64,000 nucleotides of DNA. It comes from Mycobacterium sp. E2479. Its GTDB lineage: Bacteria; Actinomycetota; Actinomycetes; Mycobacteriales; Mycobacteriaceae. Within the stretch, counting starts at the first letter, position 1, and each line of letters starts with the position of its first letter. The stretch spans positions 124,001-188,000 of the forward strand of contig NZ_LZJR01000071.1 in the NCBI RefSeq assembly GCF_001667925.1. The letters are read 5' to 3'. Below are positions 45,099-56,301 of this stretch, in pieces. The translations under genes and the position numbers were made by a program. The notes under the pieces are model-generated. The model was not told where the DNA came from. It was given only the letters and a program-made list of their open reading frames with translations, and made no database searches.

Positions 45099-46027
45099 CG
45101 CGAAGGCACTCCCGTAGCGCTGGGTTGCATCTCCCACCAGGTCGGTCGAGCGATTGCGCAATTGAAGGACGCGGACGGGGATTCGCCGGCCACTACTGTT
45201 CGACGTCGACCGGGGCAACCTTGTCGACCGCGCCAAACATAAAATGGCTCAACACAACTCCCGCTGCGCTCGCGATAAGTCGTTACATCTTCGCGCGCGA
45301 TCGGCCCGACTAACCAAGGCAGAGCGATGGGTAAACGTCGATCAACGTGTGCGGAGGTCGTACGCCGCGCGACAAAAGATACTCCGCCAGATCCAGCGCG
45401 TAGCGGCCCAGTGGAACGGGTTTGAAGTTGTTCTGCTGTTGGCTTTGTTGACGATGTCATCGGCGATATTGGTCCAGACGAAGGGTTTGGGCGATCATTC
45501 CACGACACGACCGATTTCTGACGGCGTTTACGTGATCGCGCACGCTCGTTGAGCTGCCGGTTGCACGGGATGGCGTTCGATGACGGAAGACCATACCGCG
45601 ACCAGGCTGAGTCAGAACGCAGGGTCGGGCCCAAGTACTAGTCGGCTGCCAGCCAGTCCCTCAGTTCGGCGTGTGTGCGCGTCGAGTAGCTGTCCATCGC
45701 CGGGTCTCAGGTTCCGCTCGAGGCAGGCGCGGCGATCTGCTTGAAAAAGCCCAAGAAGGTCTGGTGATGATGCCACGGCACTCAATTCGATAGGCACGCT
45801 TGATCAATGCTCGAAGGCTTGTGTCGTAGCTGCGGATCGTCTAGTTGGACTATGCCTTGATGCGAACTCGTCCATGCCGCGATAGGGATCGGTTACTCTG
45901 ATGCGATGCGTTGGTTCGGCCCCACCGCGGGCTATCTCATGCCGCACATTATCGCCTTCCGACATGAGATGTACGCCCCAGAAGGCAGCACGCGGAACCC
46001 GATCCATCTTTGCGAAGGCTCTGATTA
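45099..46027. other. Long intergenic region, no gene recognised
   Basis: About 930 bases without a supported gene. Several short overlapping frames exist on both strands, none with a ribosome binding site or a product I recognise. The length and broken frames suggest decayed sequence, but I cannot name an ancestor. Confidence 0.4.
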
Positions 46028-47461
46028 GTGCCTTCTCGTATACGCCGTGCACGCGCATCCTTGGCCCGCCGTGCAACCAACGGTGATGGGCGGCCGGACC
46101 ATCGGCTCGACATCATGGACCACGCTCTGTACGCGCAGCATCGCGCCATCGGCCGAAGCGTAGTAATCCAGGTTGTGTGGATCTATGACGATGCTTTCGA
46201 CATCGACAGCGTGAGGAGATTAAGGCGCAATCTCGCCAACGGGTTGGCGGGACGGCGCATCGAGCGCTCGCCGCTACTAGCCCGTCATCGGTGGGTCTCA
46301 GATCCGGGGCCGGCAGACATCGACATCGCGGAGCGTGCCCGCCCGCGCGCGGAACTCACCGATTGGGCTGACGAACGCGCGCAGCTGCCGATTGACTTGG
46401 AACGGGGGCCCGGGTGGCATCTCGGTGTCGTTCCACTTTCGGACGGCTCCCACGCGGTCAGCCTGGTGATATCCCATTACCTCGTAGACGGTTTCGGGCT
46501 GGCGCTGACGATAGCTGAGGCAGCACTGGAGATCGGCCGCGATCTTGGCTACCCACCGCCACGTTCGCAAACTCGGCTACGCGCCGTACTACAGGATGCC
46601 CGCCAAACAGCGCAGGACGTCCCACAGTCGGCGCGGGCGCTTCGCGCGGCGGCAAGACTGGCCCGTCGTCAGCGCCGCGACACTGCCCAAGCACCAGCGC
46701 CACGACCCGTCGTGCTAGATGGAAGTGATGGCGATGAAATCGCCGTTGTGCCGGTTATCACGATCCACATCGACGCGGAGGCTTGGGACGCCCGGGCCAA
46801 GGCGCTTGGCGGAACGAGTGACACGTTGGTCGCCGGGTTGGCAGCAAAACTCGCCGAGCACGTCGGCCGGCGACGCGCCAGCGACGGCGCCGTCACTTTG
46901 CAACTACCGATGAGCGAACGCACGCAAGACGATACGCGTGCGGTCGCGGTGTCGTTTTCGCGCGTCAGCGTGGACCCGACGGGGGTCACGACGGATCTGC
47001 GCGACGTCCGCGCTGCACTCAAGCAGGCGCTGACCACGCTGCGCGAAACGCCAGATGAAGACGAGCGCCAGCTCTTATGGCTGGCCCCATTTGCGCCGAA
47101 ACGGTTGCTGAAACGGTTGGCCGACGCGGCAGTCGACGATCCCGATCTTCCAGTGTTCTGTTCGAATTTGCGCGACCTCGGTCCGATGGTCTTGGCGCTC
47201 GCCCACAATGAAACCGAGTACGCCACCATCTCCGGCGTACTCTATCCGCTCCACCTCATACGTGTGATCGGCCAGGACGTCACCAGACGATGGCTTGAGC
47301 GAGCGGGCGGGCAATTGACGATTCAGTCTTGGCGCATCGGCGACAAGGTTGGCATCACCGTGGAGGCCTACCGACCGGGCGGCGAGAACACAAAGCCCGC
47401 CTTGCGTGAGCTCGCCGCGCGGACGCTGGCTGAGTTCGACCTCACCGGCGAGATCGATTGA
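46028..47461 (+). CDS. PapA/WS-DGAT-like acyltransferase, copy 1
   Basis: A 477-residue protein of the condensation-domain acyltransferase superfamily. The catalytic HxxxDG motif is H-Y-L-V-D-G at residues 150-155, and the C-terminal part holds V-F-C-S-N-L-R-D-L-G, matching the N-L-G-D-L-G segment of copy 2. It is clearly paralogous to the protein at 54858-56279 along its entire length, with the HxxxDG at exactly the same residue. Such enzymes move long acyl chains from a PKS or CoA to a hydroxyl or amine; GPL and other mycobacterial lipid loci pair a Pap enzyme with a Mas-type PKS. The GTG start is supported by alignment with copy 2. It is convergent with mbtH. Confidence 0.8.
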   Translation: MPSRIRRARASLARRATNGDGRPDHRLDIMDHALYAQHRAIGRSVVIQVVWIYDDAFDIDSVRRLRRNLANGLAGRRIERSPLLARHRWVSDPGPADIDIAERARPRAELTDWADERAQLPIDLERGPGWHLGVVPLSDGSHAVSLVISHYLVDGFGLALTIAEAALEIGRDLGYPPPRSQTRLRAVLQDARQTAQDVPQSARALRAAARLARRQRRDTAQAPAPRPVVLDGSDGDEIAVVPVITIHIDAEAWDARAKALGGTSDTLVAGLAAKLAEHVGRRRASDGAVTLQLPMSERTQDDTRAVAVSFSRVSVDPTGVTTDLRDVRAALKQALTTLRETPDEDERQLLWLAPFAPKRLLKRLADAAVDDPDLPVFCSNLRDLGPMVLALAHNETEYATISGVLYPLHLIRVIGQDVTRRWLERAGGQLTIQSWRIGDKVGITVEAYRPGGENTKPALRELAARTLAEFDLTGEID

Positions 47462-47531
47462 CGAACCGCCCGACTCCGGGCGAACGTGACTGATTCGCCG
47501 GCGCGCTGCCGCTAGATGAGGACCAGGCGGT

Positions 47532-47762
47532 TCAACCGTCAGAGGCGCGGTTGGCCGCCAATCTGTCGCGAAGGCTCTTCGGCCGTATGTCGGGCCAGTT
47601 CTGTTCGATGTATTCGAGGCATGCGGCGCGGTCCGCTTCGCCGTACACCACCCGCCAGCCGGACGGGACATCGGCGAAGGTGGGCCACAAGCTGTGCTGT
47701 TCCTCGTCGTTAACCAGGACAAAAAAGCTGCCGCTGTCGTCGTCGAATGGATTAATGCTCAC
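47532..47762 (-). CDS. mbtH: MbtH-like protein
   Basis: A 76-residue protein with the full MbtH signature: N-P-F-D-D-D near the N-terminus, [18 protein letters not shown] and the C-terminal W-P-D-I-R-P. MbtH proteins bind NRPS adenylation domains and are needed for their folding or activity. The GTG start at 47762 has GGAG six bases upstream; a longer frame reaching 48104 is not conserved. GPL loci contain an mbtH just before the NRPS genes, so the partner is most likely the synthetase at 56302-64000. Confidence 0.95.
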   Translation of the reverse strand: MSINPFDDDSGSFFVLVNDEEQHSLWPTFADVPSGWRVVYGEADRAACLEYIEQNWPDIRPKSLRDRLAANRASDG

Positions 47763-48435
47763 AAGTTCTCCAGCCCGCCTAGTCGAGGTGAGTAAGACCG
47801 TTACAAACCATAGTGGAGGCGCGCAGCGTTGTGCGGGGTCTCCCCTGATTTGTTGACTCCGCGACGCGGCCCTGCCTTGACACGCGGCTCGCCTTGGCGG
47901 GTCGCGGTCCGAGCGGTCAGGTGCCGCGAGCAAACACTCCGTCACTCCCGCGACGCGGTTGGCGGTGTGCACGTCAAGCCGACGCGTGCCCCGGCAGCGC
48001 GCCACCGGATACGTCTCGGTAGCCACACCAGAGCGCTGATTGGGGAGATTTCGTTTATTGACGCCCACGTAGGCGCTCAGCTGGACTGATCCGCGGCCGT
48101 GCATCCGTCAACATCTTTGCCGAGCGCTGGCGCGTCATGGTCGGATGACATCCGAAACGGCGGACTTCATCACGCTTTCCCTATCCGTTAACAGACTTCC
48201 CAATGAAGGCAGCCCAGCTAATATCACGGTTAGGTAACGATCTTATCGTTTTTTTATATTCGCCTGCCGCGTGCGTATTACCATCTCCCTGCCATCTACG
48301 CCGGTTGCGGCACCGAAGCGCCGACTTGAGGAGGGTCAATAGGCGTCGGTGGTGGAGATGGCAGTCGGGGGATCTGCAGATCTTGAGTCAAGCAGTGGGG
48401 GCAATGCCAGTGGTCATTGCCCGTAAGGAGGCGGA
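47763..48435. promoter_or_regulatory. Divergent mbtH/PKS intergenic region with AT-rich core
   Basis: About 670 bases between the leftward mbtH and rightward PKS. The stretch 48220-48260 is strikingly AT-rich for this genome, with a run of seven Ts and TATATT at 48255-48260, which could serve as a -10 element. AAGGAGG at 48423-48429, six bases before the ATG, is the PKS ribosome binding site. AT-rich tracts in mycobacteria often bind the silencer Lsr2. Promoter assignment is tentative. Confidence 0.45.
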
Positions 48436-51400
48436 ATGGTTGCATTCCGGGCCATCAATGAAGATGACGCACGTCGGTCGGATTCATTGAATTGTTCGCC
48501 CGGTGCGACCGCCAGGCCTGCCACCCCGGTTGCCATTATCGGTGTGGCATGCCGACTTCCAGGGGGAATCGACTCACCGGACCGGTTGTGGGACGCGTTG
48601 CTGCGCGGCGACGACCTGATCACCGAAATCCCGGCCGATCGCTGGAATGCCGAGGAATACTACGACCCGGAGGTCGGGGTGCCGGGCCGGTCGGTGTCCA
48701 AGTGGGGCTCCTTCCTCGACGACGTGGCAGGGTTCGATTACGAATTCTTCGGAATCGAGGAGCGGGAAGCGACCGCAATCGACCCGCAGCATCGCCTGCT
48801 GCTGGAAACGTCTTGGGAGGCAGTGGAACACGCGGGTCTCAACCCGGCGAATTTGGCCGGGTCGCGGACCGCCGTCTACGTGGGTTTATCGCACGACGAC
48901 TATCTGTCGATGGCAGCCGACACCGACCTTCAGGAGGGCGCGTACGCATTCTTGAGTAATAGCCGCAGCATGGCGTCCGGACGAATCGCCTACGCCATGG
49001 ACCTACGAGGTCAGGCGATAACCGTCGATACCGCATGTTCGTCTGGGCTCGTCACTGTGCATCTCGCATGCCGCAGCCTGCACGACAGCGAATGCGACCT
49101 GACGCTGGCGGGTGGCGTTTCGCTGACGCTGGATCCACGGAGATACGCCGCCGCTTCAGCGAGCGGCGTACTGTCAGCGACAGGGCGCTGCCACGCATTC
49201 GACGTCGCCGCCGATGGTTTCGCAATCGGCGAGGGCAGCGCGATGATGCTGCTCAAGCGGTTACCGGATGCGTTGCGCGACGGAGACCGGATCTTGGCCG
49301 TAATACGAGGTACCTCGGTGAACAACGGTGGCCGATCCGCGGCCGTCACCACGCCGTCGCGACCCGCGCAAGTGGCGGCCTACCGGACGGCCTTGGCTGC
49401 GGCAGGCGTGGACGCCGGCAGCGTCGGCATGGTGGAGGCGCACGGCAGCGGCGACCCGGCGGGTGATCGGACCGAATTCGCAAGCCTGGCAGAGGTTTAT
49501 GGAACTGCCGGTCCCTGCGCACTCGGCTCGCTGAAGACGAACTTTGGGCACAGCCAATCGATTTCGGGAACGCTGGGCTTGATCAAAGCGGCGCTGGCGC
49601 TGCGGCACGGCGTGATACCCGGGAATCTACGCTTTACCCGCCTGCCAGACGAACTCGCGCAAGCCGAGACAAATATCTTTGTGCCACAGTCAAATACGCC
49701 GTGGCCCAGCGATGGTCTTCAACCACGACGGGCAGCCGTGTCGGCCTACGGGTTCTCGGGTACCAATGCCCACGCAATCTTGGAACAAGCTCCCGCGACT
49801 TCTGAATCCGTCGCAGCAGCCCACGCGGCCACGTCGCCCCTCCAGCCACCGTTACTCTTGCCGCTATCGTCCACCTCAGCCGACGAGTTGCGCCGTACCG
49901 CAGGCAGATTAGCCGATTGGGTGCGATCAGAGGACGAGGTGGCGCTGCCCGATTTGGCTTATACCCTGTCGCGCCGTCGTGGACACCGCCCGGTGCGAAC
50001 CACGATCGTCACCGACAGCCTCGACGATGCAGGGGCCAAGTTGCGCGAAGTCGCCGACGGCGGCACTACGTATCTGGCCGCGGTTGGACGCGACGATCGG
50101 GGCCCGGTCTGGGTGTTCTCCGGTAACGGATCCCTGTGGCCGGCCATGGGGGCCGAGCTGATGGCCAACGAGCCTGTGTTTGCTGCCACCATCGCGGCGG
50201 CCGAGCCACTGATCGCGCAGGAGTCGGGATTTTCGGTAACCGACGCAATGACAGCGCCCGAGGTGATATCCGGCGTAGACCGGTTGCACCCGACTCTGTT
50301 CGCCATGCAGGTCGCGTTGGCGGCCACCATGAAGTCTTACGGGGCGCCCCCCGGCGCGGTGATCGGGCACTCGCTCGGCGAGACCGCGGCGGCAGTGGCT
50401 GCGGGGGCGCTATCGCTGGCGGACGGGGTACGCGTCGTCTGCCGTAGCTCTCGGCTGATGGCGCGCCTCGCCGATTCCGGAGCAATGGCGTTGGTGGAAA
50501 TGCCTGCGCAACAGGTGCTTTCCGAGTTGATGGCCGGTGGGATCAGGGACGTTGTGATCTCCGTGGTGGCTTCACCGCAGTCCACGATCATCGGCGGGAC
50601 CGCTGAGACCGTGCGCGAACTGGTGGGCACATGGCAAGCTCGGGCAGTGATGGCTCGCGAGCTGGCCACCGACCTGGCATGGCATACCCCGCTGGTCCAA
50701 CCCATTCTTGATGAACTATCGGAGGCGCTGGCCGAGCTGGCCCCGACAACGCCAGAAGTACCCTTCTACTCGACAAGCCAGTTCGACCCGCGTGAGCTGC
50801 CGGCGTTCGATGCCCGCTACTGGGTGGACAATTTCCGGCGCACGGTGCGGTTCGCCGCGGCGGTCCAGGCCGCAATGCAGGACGGCTACCGGGTATTCGC
50901 CGAGCTGACAGCGGATTCCCTGCTCGACGCCCCGCTCGAACAGAACGCTCGCAGCCTCGACGTGTCGATCGCCGCTGTGGCGGGTGTGCGACGCGATCGA
51001 GCACTGCCGCACGGGCTGCGCAGCCTCCTCGCGGATCTGCACAGTGCGGGCGCAGCGGTTGACTTCTCCGCGCTCTATCCGAGCGGCCGTCTGGTAGACG
51101 CGCCCCTGCCAACGTGGACGCACCGTCGGCTGCTGTTGGACCGCGACGATCCGCACTCCGCCGCCCCTTCAGCCGGTTGCACTGTGTCGGTACACCCGCT
51201 ACTGGGTGCGCACGTGCGCTTGCAGGAAGAGCCGGAGCGCCACGTCTGGCAAGGAGAGGTCGGTACCGCCGCCCAACCATGGCTGAAGGACCACCACATC
51301 CAATCTGTCGCTGCGCTTCCCGCGGCGGCCCATTGCGAGATGGCGCTGGCCGCCGCGCGCACGGTGCTGGGCGAGACCTCGGAAGTGCGCGACATCCGAT

Positions 51401-54400
51401 TCGAGCAGGCGCTGCCGCTGGATGAGCAGACTACGATCGGCGCTTCGGCGTCGTTGTCGTTCTCGGGCGCGGTCGAGTTCAGGGTAGAGGCATCCCGGAG
51501 AGGGGAGAAAAGCCGGCTGAGCAAGGCAGTCCTGCACGCCGCTGACGACGGACCAAGCGCCGCCCACGACATTGCCGCGCTTCTTGCCGCCCACCCGCAC
51601 AGTGAGGACGGCGCCGAGGTGCGCAAGCGCCTGGAAGAGCAGGGGGTCCAATACGGCCCGGCGTTCACCGGTCTTGGCGTGGTGCATACGGGCGAAGGTA
51701 GCGACAGCGTCCTGGGCGAGGTCGCACTCCCCCGCCAAATCCGCTCCCACCAACACGGTTACACCGCGCACCCGGCATTGTTGGATGCCTGCTTTCAATC
51801 GGTCGCGGCCCATCCGGCAATGCGGGCGATTGCCGGGAACGTGTTGGCGCTGCCGCAAAGCATCCGGCGGTTACGCGCCTACGGCGCGGCTCGCAACCCG
51901 CGCTATTGCTATACACGCGTGTCGAATGCCGACAGCTCCGGGATCGAGGCTGATCTCGAGGTGCTCGACGAGCACGGGGGGATCCTGCTCGCCGCGCAGG
52001 GGTTGCGGTTGGACACCGGTCTTTCCGAAAAAGACAAGAAAGACCGGGTACTGGCCGAGCGGCTGTTGACCATCAAATGGCGACAGCGAGAACTGCCGGG
52101 CGTGGAATACGTTCACCCCGGAAGCTGGCTGTTGATCAGCACCACCGCCGTCGCAGATGTTTTGGCCACCGATTTGCCCGACGCCCTGAAAAGTCATGGC
52201 GCGCAATGCACCACCATGTCCTGGACACCGCACGCTGACCACGCCGTAAACAGCCGACAGCTTCGACAGCATCTGCACCGCACCGGGTTTACCGGCGTAG
52301 TGGTGCTCATGGGACCGCGAAGCGGTGATGACGCCGATCCCTCGATGGGCCGCCAGTGTGTGCAGCATCTGGTACGAATCATCCGCGAACTGCCGGATAT
52401 CCCGGGTGAGTCGTCTCGCCTATACGTCGTGACCCGCACCGCCCAAACGGTGCTCGCCGGTGATGAACCGAACCTGGAACAGGCTGGGCTCCGGGGTCTG
52501 ATCCGAGTGGTCGGCGCGGAGCATCCACACTTGCGAGTCACCCATGTCGATCTGGATGCCGACACCGAAGCCGAACATCTCGCCCGGCAACTCGAGGGCG
52601 GATCCGAGGAGGACGAAACCGCCTGGCGCAACGGCGAATGGTACACAGCGCGGTTGTCACCCAGTCCACTGCTTCCCGAAGAGCGTCGCACCACCGTTGC
52701 AGACCACGAGCGCGACGGGATGCGCCTGCAGATCCGCACACCCGGCGCTTTGGAGTCGATGGAACTCGTTGCCTGCGAACGGGTTGCGCCCGGACCGAAA
52801 CAGATCGAGGTCGCAGTCAGCTCGTCCGGCGTCAATTACACCGACGTCCTCCTAGCGTCCGGTCGCCTCACCTCGCCCGAATTCGATGGCCGCTCAACGC
52901 AGCTCGGCACCGACTTCGCGGGGGTGGTGACAGCGGTGGGATCGGGTGTCGCCGACCATAAGGTGGGCGACCATGTTGGCGGACTGTGCCACACCGGTTC
53001 GTGGGGCACGTTCCTTACCTGTGATGCCCGCTCGGCCGTCACTCTGCCGGCGGGGCTTTCTGACGAGCAGGCGGCCGCGGTGACCACCCCGACGGCCACA
53101 GCCTGGTACGGACTGCACGAACTCGCCCACATCGACAGCAACGACAAGGTATTGATTCACTCGGGTACTGGCGGTGTCGGACAGGCGGCAATCGCGATCG
53201 CCCGCGCGGCGGGAGCCGAGATCTTCGTGACTGCCGGTAATGAGCAGCGCCGAAACATGTTGCACGACATGGGTATCGAGTATGTCTATGACTCACGAAG
53301 CGTCGAATTCGCCGACCTGATACGCCGTGACACCGACGGCTACGGGGTCGACATTGTACTCAACTCGCTCACCGGTGCAGGCCAGCGCGCGGGAATCGAA
53401 TTGCTCGCCCACGGCGGACGATTCATTGACATCGGCAAACATGGCAGCTACGGCGAGATCCCAATGGGGTTTGGGTCGTCACGGCGCAACCTCGCGTTCT
53501 ACGCCGTGGATCTGGCGTCGATGGCCGAGACCCACCCACACCGGCTTCGCACGTTGTTGAGCGAGGTGTACCAACTCACCGCGGATGGCGTGCTGCCGAC
53601 GCCGCAGAATACGCGTTACCCACTGGAGGACGCCGCCAACGCAATTCGCGCGATGCGCGACGCCCGACACGCCGGAAAACTCCTACTAGACATCCCCCGC
53701 ACCGGGCGCACGCCGGTAATCGTGCCGCCGCCGGCGGCCCGAGTCTTCCGCGACGACGGCGCGTACATCATCACCGGTGGACTCGGGAGCCTGGGTCTGT
53801 TCCTGGCCGAGAGGATGGCGTCTCCCGACTCCGGGGAGGGCTGCGGACGCATCGTGTTGTGTTCGCTCTCGCAGCCGGCTCCCGAGGCCCTCGACAGGAT
53901 TGAGCGCATCCGCGCGATGGGCGCCGACCTCGTGGTGGAGTGTGGCGACATCGCCGAGCCGGCTACGGCTCGGCGTCTGGTCATGGCGGCAACGGCGACC
54001 GGCCTGGCGTTACGCGGAGTGGTGCACGCGGCGGCGGTGACCGAGGACGCGGCCTTGACCGATACCACCGACGAACTCATCGAACGAAGCTGGGCGCCAA
54101 AGGTTTACGGAGCATGGCATTTGCACCATGCCACCGCTGGACAGCCGTTGGATTGGTTCTGTTCGTTCTCCTCGGCAGCCGCTCTGGTGGGCTCGCCGGG
54201 TCAAGGTGCCTACGCCGCGGCCAACAGCTGGTTAGACGCCTTCAGCCTGTGGCGGCGCGCGAAGGGCCTGCCGGCCAATGCGATCGCCTGGGGCCAGTGG
54301 GGTCCGCTCGACCCCGCCACCACCCCGGGTGACGTCGACATCGTCATTGCGGCCGATGAGGGCGCTTATGCGTTCGAAACGCTGTTGCGCCATGAGCGCA

Positions 54401-54780
54401 CCTACACCGGCTATGCGGTTATGGGCACTTCAGTGACCGCCTTCGCCCAGCACAGTCCTTTCGCCGAAGCGTTCCGTTCGACTGGGCAGACCACGACGGG
54501 TTCCAGATTGCGAGCCGAGCTCGAGGGATTGCCCTTCGATGAGCGGCCCACCCGGCTGTTGAGCCTGATCTCCGATCAGGTCCGCCTGATCCTGCGTCGA
54601 AACGTGGATGTCGACCGGCCGCTCTCCGAGTACGGAATGGACTCACTCGGCGCGCTGGAACTACGCACCCGCATCGAGACCGAAACAGGAATACGCATCA
54701 ATTCAACCGAGCTCGTCGACGTGGGCACGGTACGCGGCCTGGCGGGAATGCTGTGCGAAAGGCTCGCAGAATCAAGGTAA
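48436..54780 (+). CDS. Type I polyketide synthase, Mas/Pks5 type (KS-AT-DH-ER-KR-ACP)
   Basis: A 2114-residue single-module, fully reducing PKS. KS at about 30-450 has D-T-A-C-S-S-G-L with Cys201; its histidine motif is [11 protein letters not shown] instead of the usual HGTGT. AT at about 555-840 has GHSLGE (Ser646). DH from about 920 has His953 in a modified HxxxGxxxxP (serine for glycine) and [17 protein letters not shown], which is Mas-family wording. ER at about 1435-1755 has [15 protein letters not shown] at about 1775-1960 has TGGLGSLG and Y-A-A-A-N. ACP near 2040-2105 has [10 protein letters not shown] with Ser2070. Mas-type PKSs elongate acyl chains iteratively; the GPL pks is of this type. 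It precedes a PapA-like gene by 77 bases. Confidence 0.95.
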   Translation: MVAFRAINEDDARRSDSLNCSPGATARPATPVAIIGVACRLPGGIDSPDRLWDALLRGDDLITEIPADRWNAEEYYDPEVGVPGRSVSKWGSFLDDVAGFDYEFFGIEEREATAIDPQHRLLLETSWEAVEHAGLNPANLAGSRTAVYVGLSHDDYLSMAADTDLQEGAYAFLSNSRSMASGRIAYAMDLRGQAITVDTACSSGLVTVHLACRSLHDSECDLTLAGGVSLTLDPRRYAAASASGVLSATGRCHAFDVAADGFAIGEGSAMMLLKRLPDALRDGDRILAVIRGTSVNNGGRSAAVTTPSRPAQVAAYRTALAAAGVDAGSVGMVEAHGSGDPAGDRTEFASLAEVYGTAGPCALGSLKTNFGHSQSISGTLGLIKAALALRHGVIPGNLRFTRLPDELAQAETNIFVPQSNTPWPSDGLQPRRAAVSAYGFSGTNAHAILEQAPATSESVAAAHAATSPLQPPLLLPLSSTSADELRRTAGRLADWVRSEDEVALPDLAYTLSRRRGHRPVRTTIVTDSLDDAGAKLREVADGGTTYLAAVGRDDRGPVWVFSGNGSLWPAMGAELMANEPVFAATIAAAEPLIAQESGFSVTDAMTAPEVISGVDRLHPTLFAMQVALAATMKSYGAPPGAVIGHSLGETAAAVAAGALSLADGVRVVCRSSRLMARLADSGAMALVEMPAQQVLSELMAGGIRDVVISVVASPQSTIIGGTAETVRELVGTWQARAVMARELATDLAWHTPLVQPILDELSEALAELAPTTPEVPFYSTSQFDPRELPAFDARYWVDNFRRTVRFAAAVQAAMQDGYRVFAELTADSLLDAPLEQNARSLDVSIAAVAGVRRDRALPHGLRSLLADLHSAGAAVDFSALYPSGRLVDAPLPTWTHRRLLLDRDDPHSAAPSAGCTVSVHPLLGAHVRLQEEPERHVWQGEVGTAAQPWLKDHHIQSVAALPAAAHCEMALAAARTVLGETSEVRDIRFEQALPLDEQTTIGASASLSFSGAVEFRVEASRRGEKSRLSKAVLHAADDGPSAAHDIAALLAAHPHSEDGAEVRKRLEEQGVQYGPAFTGLGVVHTGEGSDSVLGEVALPRQIRSHQHGYTAHPALLDACFQSVAAHPAMRAIAGNVLALPQSIRRLRAYGAARNPRYCYTRVSNADSSGIEADLEVLDEHGGILLAAQGLRLDTGLSEKDKKDRVLAERLLTIKWRQRELPGVEYVHPGSWLLISTTAVADVLATDLPDALKSHGAQCTTMSWTPHADHAVNSRQLRQHLHRTGFTGVVVLMGPRSGDDADPSMGRQCVQHLVRIIRELPDIPGESSRLYVVTRTAQTVLAGDEPNLEQAGLRGLIRVVGAEHPHLRVTHVDLDADTEAEHLARQLEGGSEEDETAWRNGEWYTARLSPSPLLPEERRTTVADHERDGMRLQIRTPGALESMELVACERVAPGPKQIEVAVSSSGVNYTDVLLASGRLTSPEFDGRSTQLGTDFAGVVTAVGSGVADHKVGDHVGGLCHTGSWGTFLTCDARSAVTLPAGLSDEQAAAVTTPTATAWYGLHELAHIDSNDKVLIHSGTGGVGQAAIAIARAAGAEIFVTAGNEQRRNMLHDMGIEYVYDSRSVEFADLIRRDTDGYGVDIVLNSLTGAGQRAGIELLAHGGRFIDIGKHGSYGEIPMGFGSSRRNLAFYAVDLASMAETHPHRLRTLLSEVYQLTADGVLPTPQNTRYPLEDAANAIRAMRDARHAGKLLLDIPRTGRTPVIVPPPAARVFRDDGAYIITGGLGSLGLFLAERMASPDSGEGCGRIVLCSLSQPAPEALDRIERIRAMGADLVVECGDIAEPATARRLVMAATATGLALRGVVHAAAVTEDAALTDTTDELIERSWAPKVYGAWHLHHATAGQPLDWFCSFSSAAALVGSPGQGAYAAANSWLDAFSLWRRAKGLPANAIAWGQWGPLDPATTPGDVDIVIAADEGAYAFETLLRHERTYTGYAVMGTSVTAFAQHSPFAEAFRSTGQTTTGSRLRAELEGLPFDERPTRLLSLISDQVRLILRRNVDVDRPLSEYGMDSLGALELRTRIETETGIRINSTELVDVGTVRGLAGMLCERLAESR

Positions 54781-54857
54781 ATAGCCGTCAAATGCCAACG
54801 GCCGCTTAAAATTACGATGCGCTCGCGCAATGTCGAAACGATTTGGAAGGCTGATCA

Positions 54858-56279
54858 GTGTCACTGCGGATACTTCCTGCGCGAACCCCCGAAGGCAGCG
54901 CAGTCAACGGTGTTGCGGGCCTGGACAATCGCCTCGCCTACGTGGACCAAGCGTTGTTCATGGGGCAGCGCGTCACCGGGCCCAAGCAAGTCATGCAGGT
55001 CGTGTGGTTGTATGAGCATCCTCTTGATTTGGACGGGCTGAGGCGATTTCATCACAATCTCGGTCATGGGTTGCTGGGAAGGCGCATCGAGCGTTCCCCG
55101 CTGCCGTTCGCCCGCTATCGGTGGGTACTAGACCGCGGTCCGACGGACATTGATGTTGCGGAGCGCCCCCGCCCACGCGCCGAGGTCAGCGACTGGGCAG
55201 ACGAGCGTTCACAGATCCCGGTTGACCCGGAGTCCGGCCCCGGCTGGCATCTGGGCGTGCTTCCACTGACCGATGGCTCGACCGCGGTAAGCCTGGTGAT
55301 CTCCCATTACTTGCTCGACGGTCTCGGACTTGTCGTGTCGGGAATCGAGGCCCTTTCGGGCATCACGCATGAATTTGGATACCCACCGCCACATTCGCGC
55401 ACTCGACTGCGCGCGCTGATCGAGGATGCCCGTCAAACAGCGCAGCAGGCGCCCGAACTTGGCCGCGCGCTTGTCGCGGCGGCAAGACAGGCCCGCAATC
55501 AGCGGCAGAACACCGCGAAATCACAGGCATCGCGACCGCCCGCCCTCAAGGTAAGCGACGAAAACAATGCTGCTGATCCCGTTGTCGTCGTGCCGACCGT
55601 CACCGTTTTGGTCGACCTCGCTGACTGGGATGCCTGCGCGGAGGCGCTGGGCGGAACGAGTAAGACGCTGCTCGCCGGGTTCGTGGCGAAATTCGCGGAG
55701 CACGTAGGGCGGCGACGCGCCGGTGACGATACCGTCACGGTGCAACTCCCCATCAGCACCAGGACCGAGAGCGACATGCGCGCAAACGCTGTGGCGTTCG
55801 CGCGGGTCAGCATCGACCCGACGCGGGTGACGACCGACCTGCGTGACGTGCGTGCCGCGATCAAGGAAGCGCTGGTCACCCTGCGGGAAACACCCACCGA
55901 GGATTCCGCGCGAGTCGCTTCGCTAATCCCCTTCATACCGAAACGGGTGTTGAAACGGCTGAGCGCACTGGACTACGCGATGCTCAGCGAGGCGCTTCCC
56001 GTGCTGTGCTCCAACCTTGGCGACTTGGGCTCAGTGGTGTGCCGCCTCGATGGCAGCGACGCCGAGTTCGTCACGGGGCGACTGGGTTTCCAACACCTGA
56101 CACAACAGTGGCTCGAGCGCACGGGCGGCCTGATGACTGTGCAGTCTTGGCGCCTGCACAGCAGAATCGTCATCAGCATCGGCGCCTACCAGCCGGGCGC
56201 CGAGAACACGAAGCTCGCCATGCGCGAGCGCGCTGCGCGCACGCTGGACGGGTTCACCCTGACCGGCGAAATCAGCTGA
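54858..56279 (+). CDS. PapA/WS-DGAT-like acyltransferase, copy 2
   Basis: A 473-residue paralogue of the protein at 46028-47461. HxxxDG is H-Y-L-L-D-G at residues 150-155, and the C-terminal N-L-G-D-L-G segment is kept. It follows the PKS with 77 bases and so is probably co-transcribed. It may transfer the polyketide chain from the ACP to a sugar or peptide acceptor. It is convergent with the NRPS (22-base gap). Having two copies around one PKS suggests two acyl transfer steps or acceptors. Confidence 0.8.
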   Translation: MSLRILPARTPEGSAVNGVAGLDNRLAYVDQALFMGQRVTGPKQVMQVVWLYEHPLDLDGLRRFHHNLGHGLLGRRIERSPLPFARYRWVLDRGPTDIDVAERPRPRAEVSDWADERSQIPVDPESGPGWHLGVLPLTDGSTAVSLVISHYLLDGLGLVVSGIEALSGITHEFGYPPPHSRTRLRALIEDARQTAQQAPELGRALVAAARQARNQRQNTAKSQASRPPALKVSDENNAADPVVVVPTVTVLVDLADWDACAEALGGTSKTLLAGFVAKFAEHVGRRRAGDDTVTVQLPISTRTESDMRANAVAFARVSIDPTRVTTDLRDVRAAIKEALVTLRETPTEDSARVASLIPFIPKRVLKRLSALDYAMLSEALPVLCSNLGDLGSVVCRLDGSDAEFVTGRLGFQHLTQQWLERTGGLMTVQSWRLHSRIVISIGAYQPGAENTKLAMRERAARTLDGFTLTGEIS

Positions 56280-56301
56280 CGGCCCGGCGACGCGAGCCGC
56301 G

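Noticed and set aside
45237..46027. Possible transposase or integrase remnant in the long gap
   Set aside because: I could not recognise DDE, HTH or recombinase motifs or terminal inverted repeats in any frame, so no mobile element is claimed.
47763..48104. Extension of mbtH to a 190-residue protein
   Set aside because: MbtH proteins are about 70-80 residues; the added N-terminal part is not conserved, and GTG 47762 has its own ribosome binding site.
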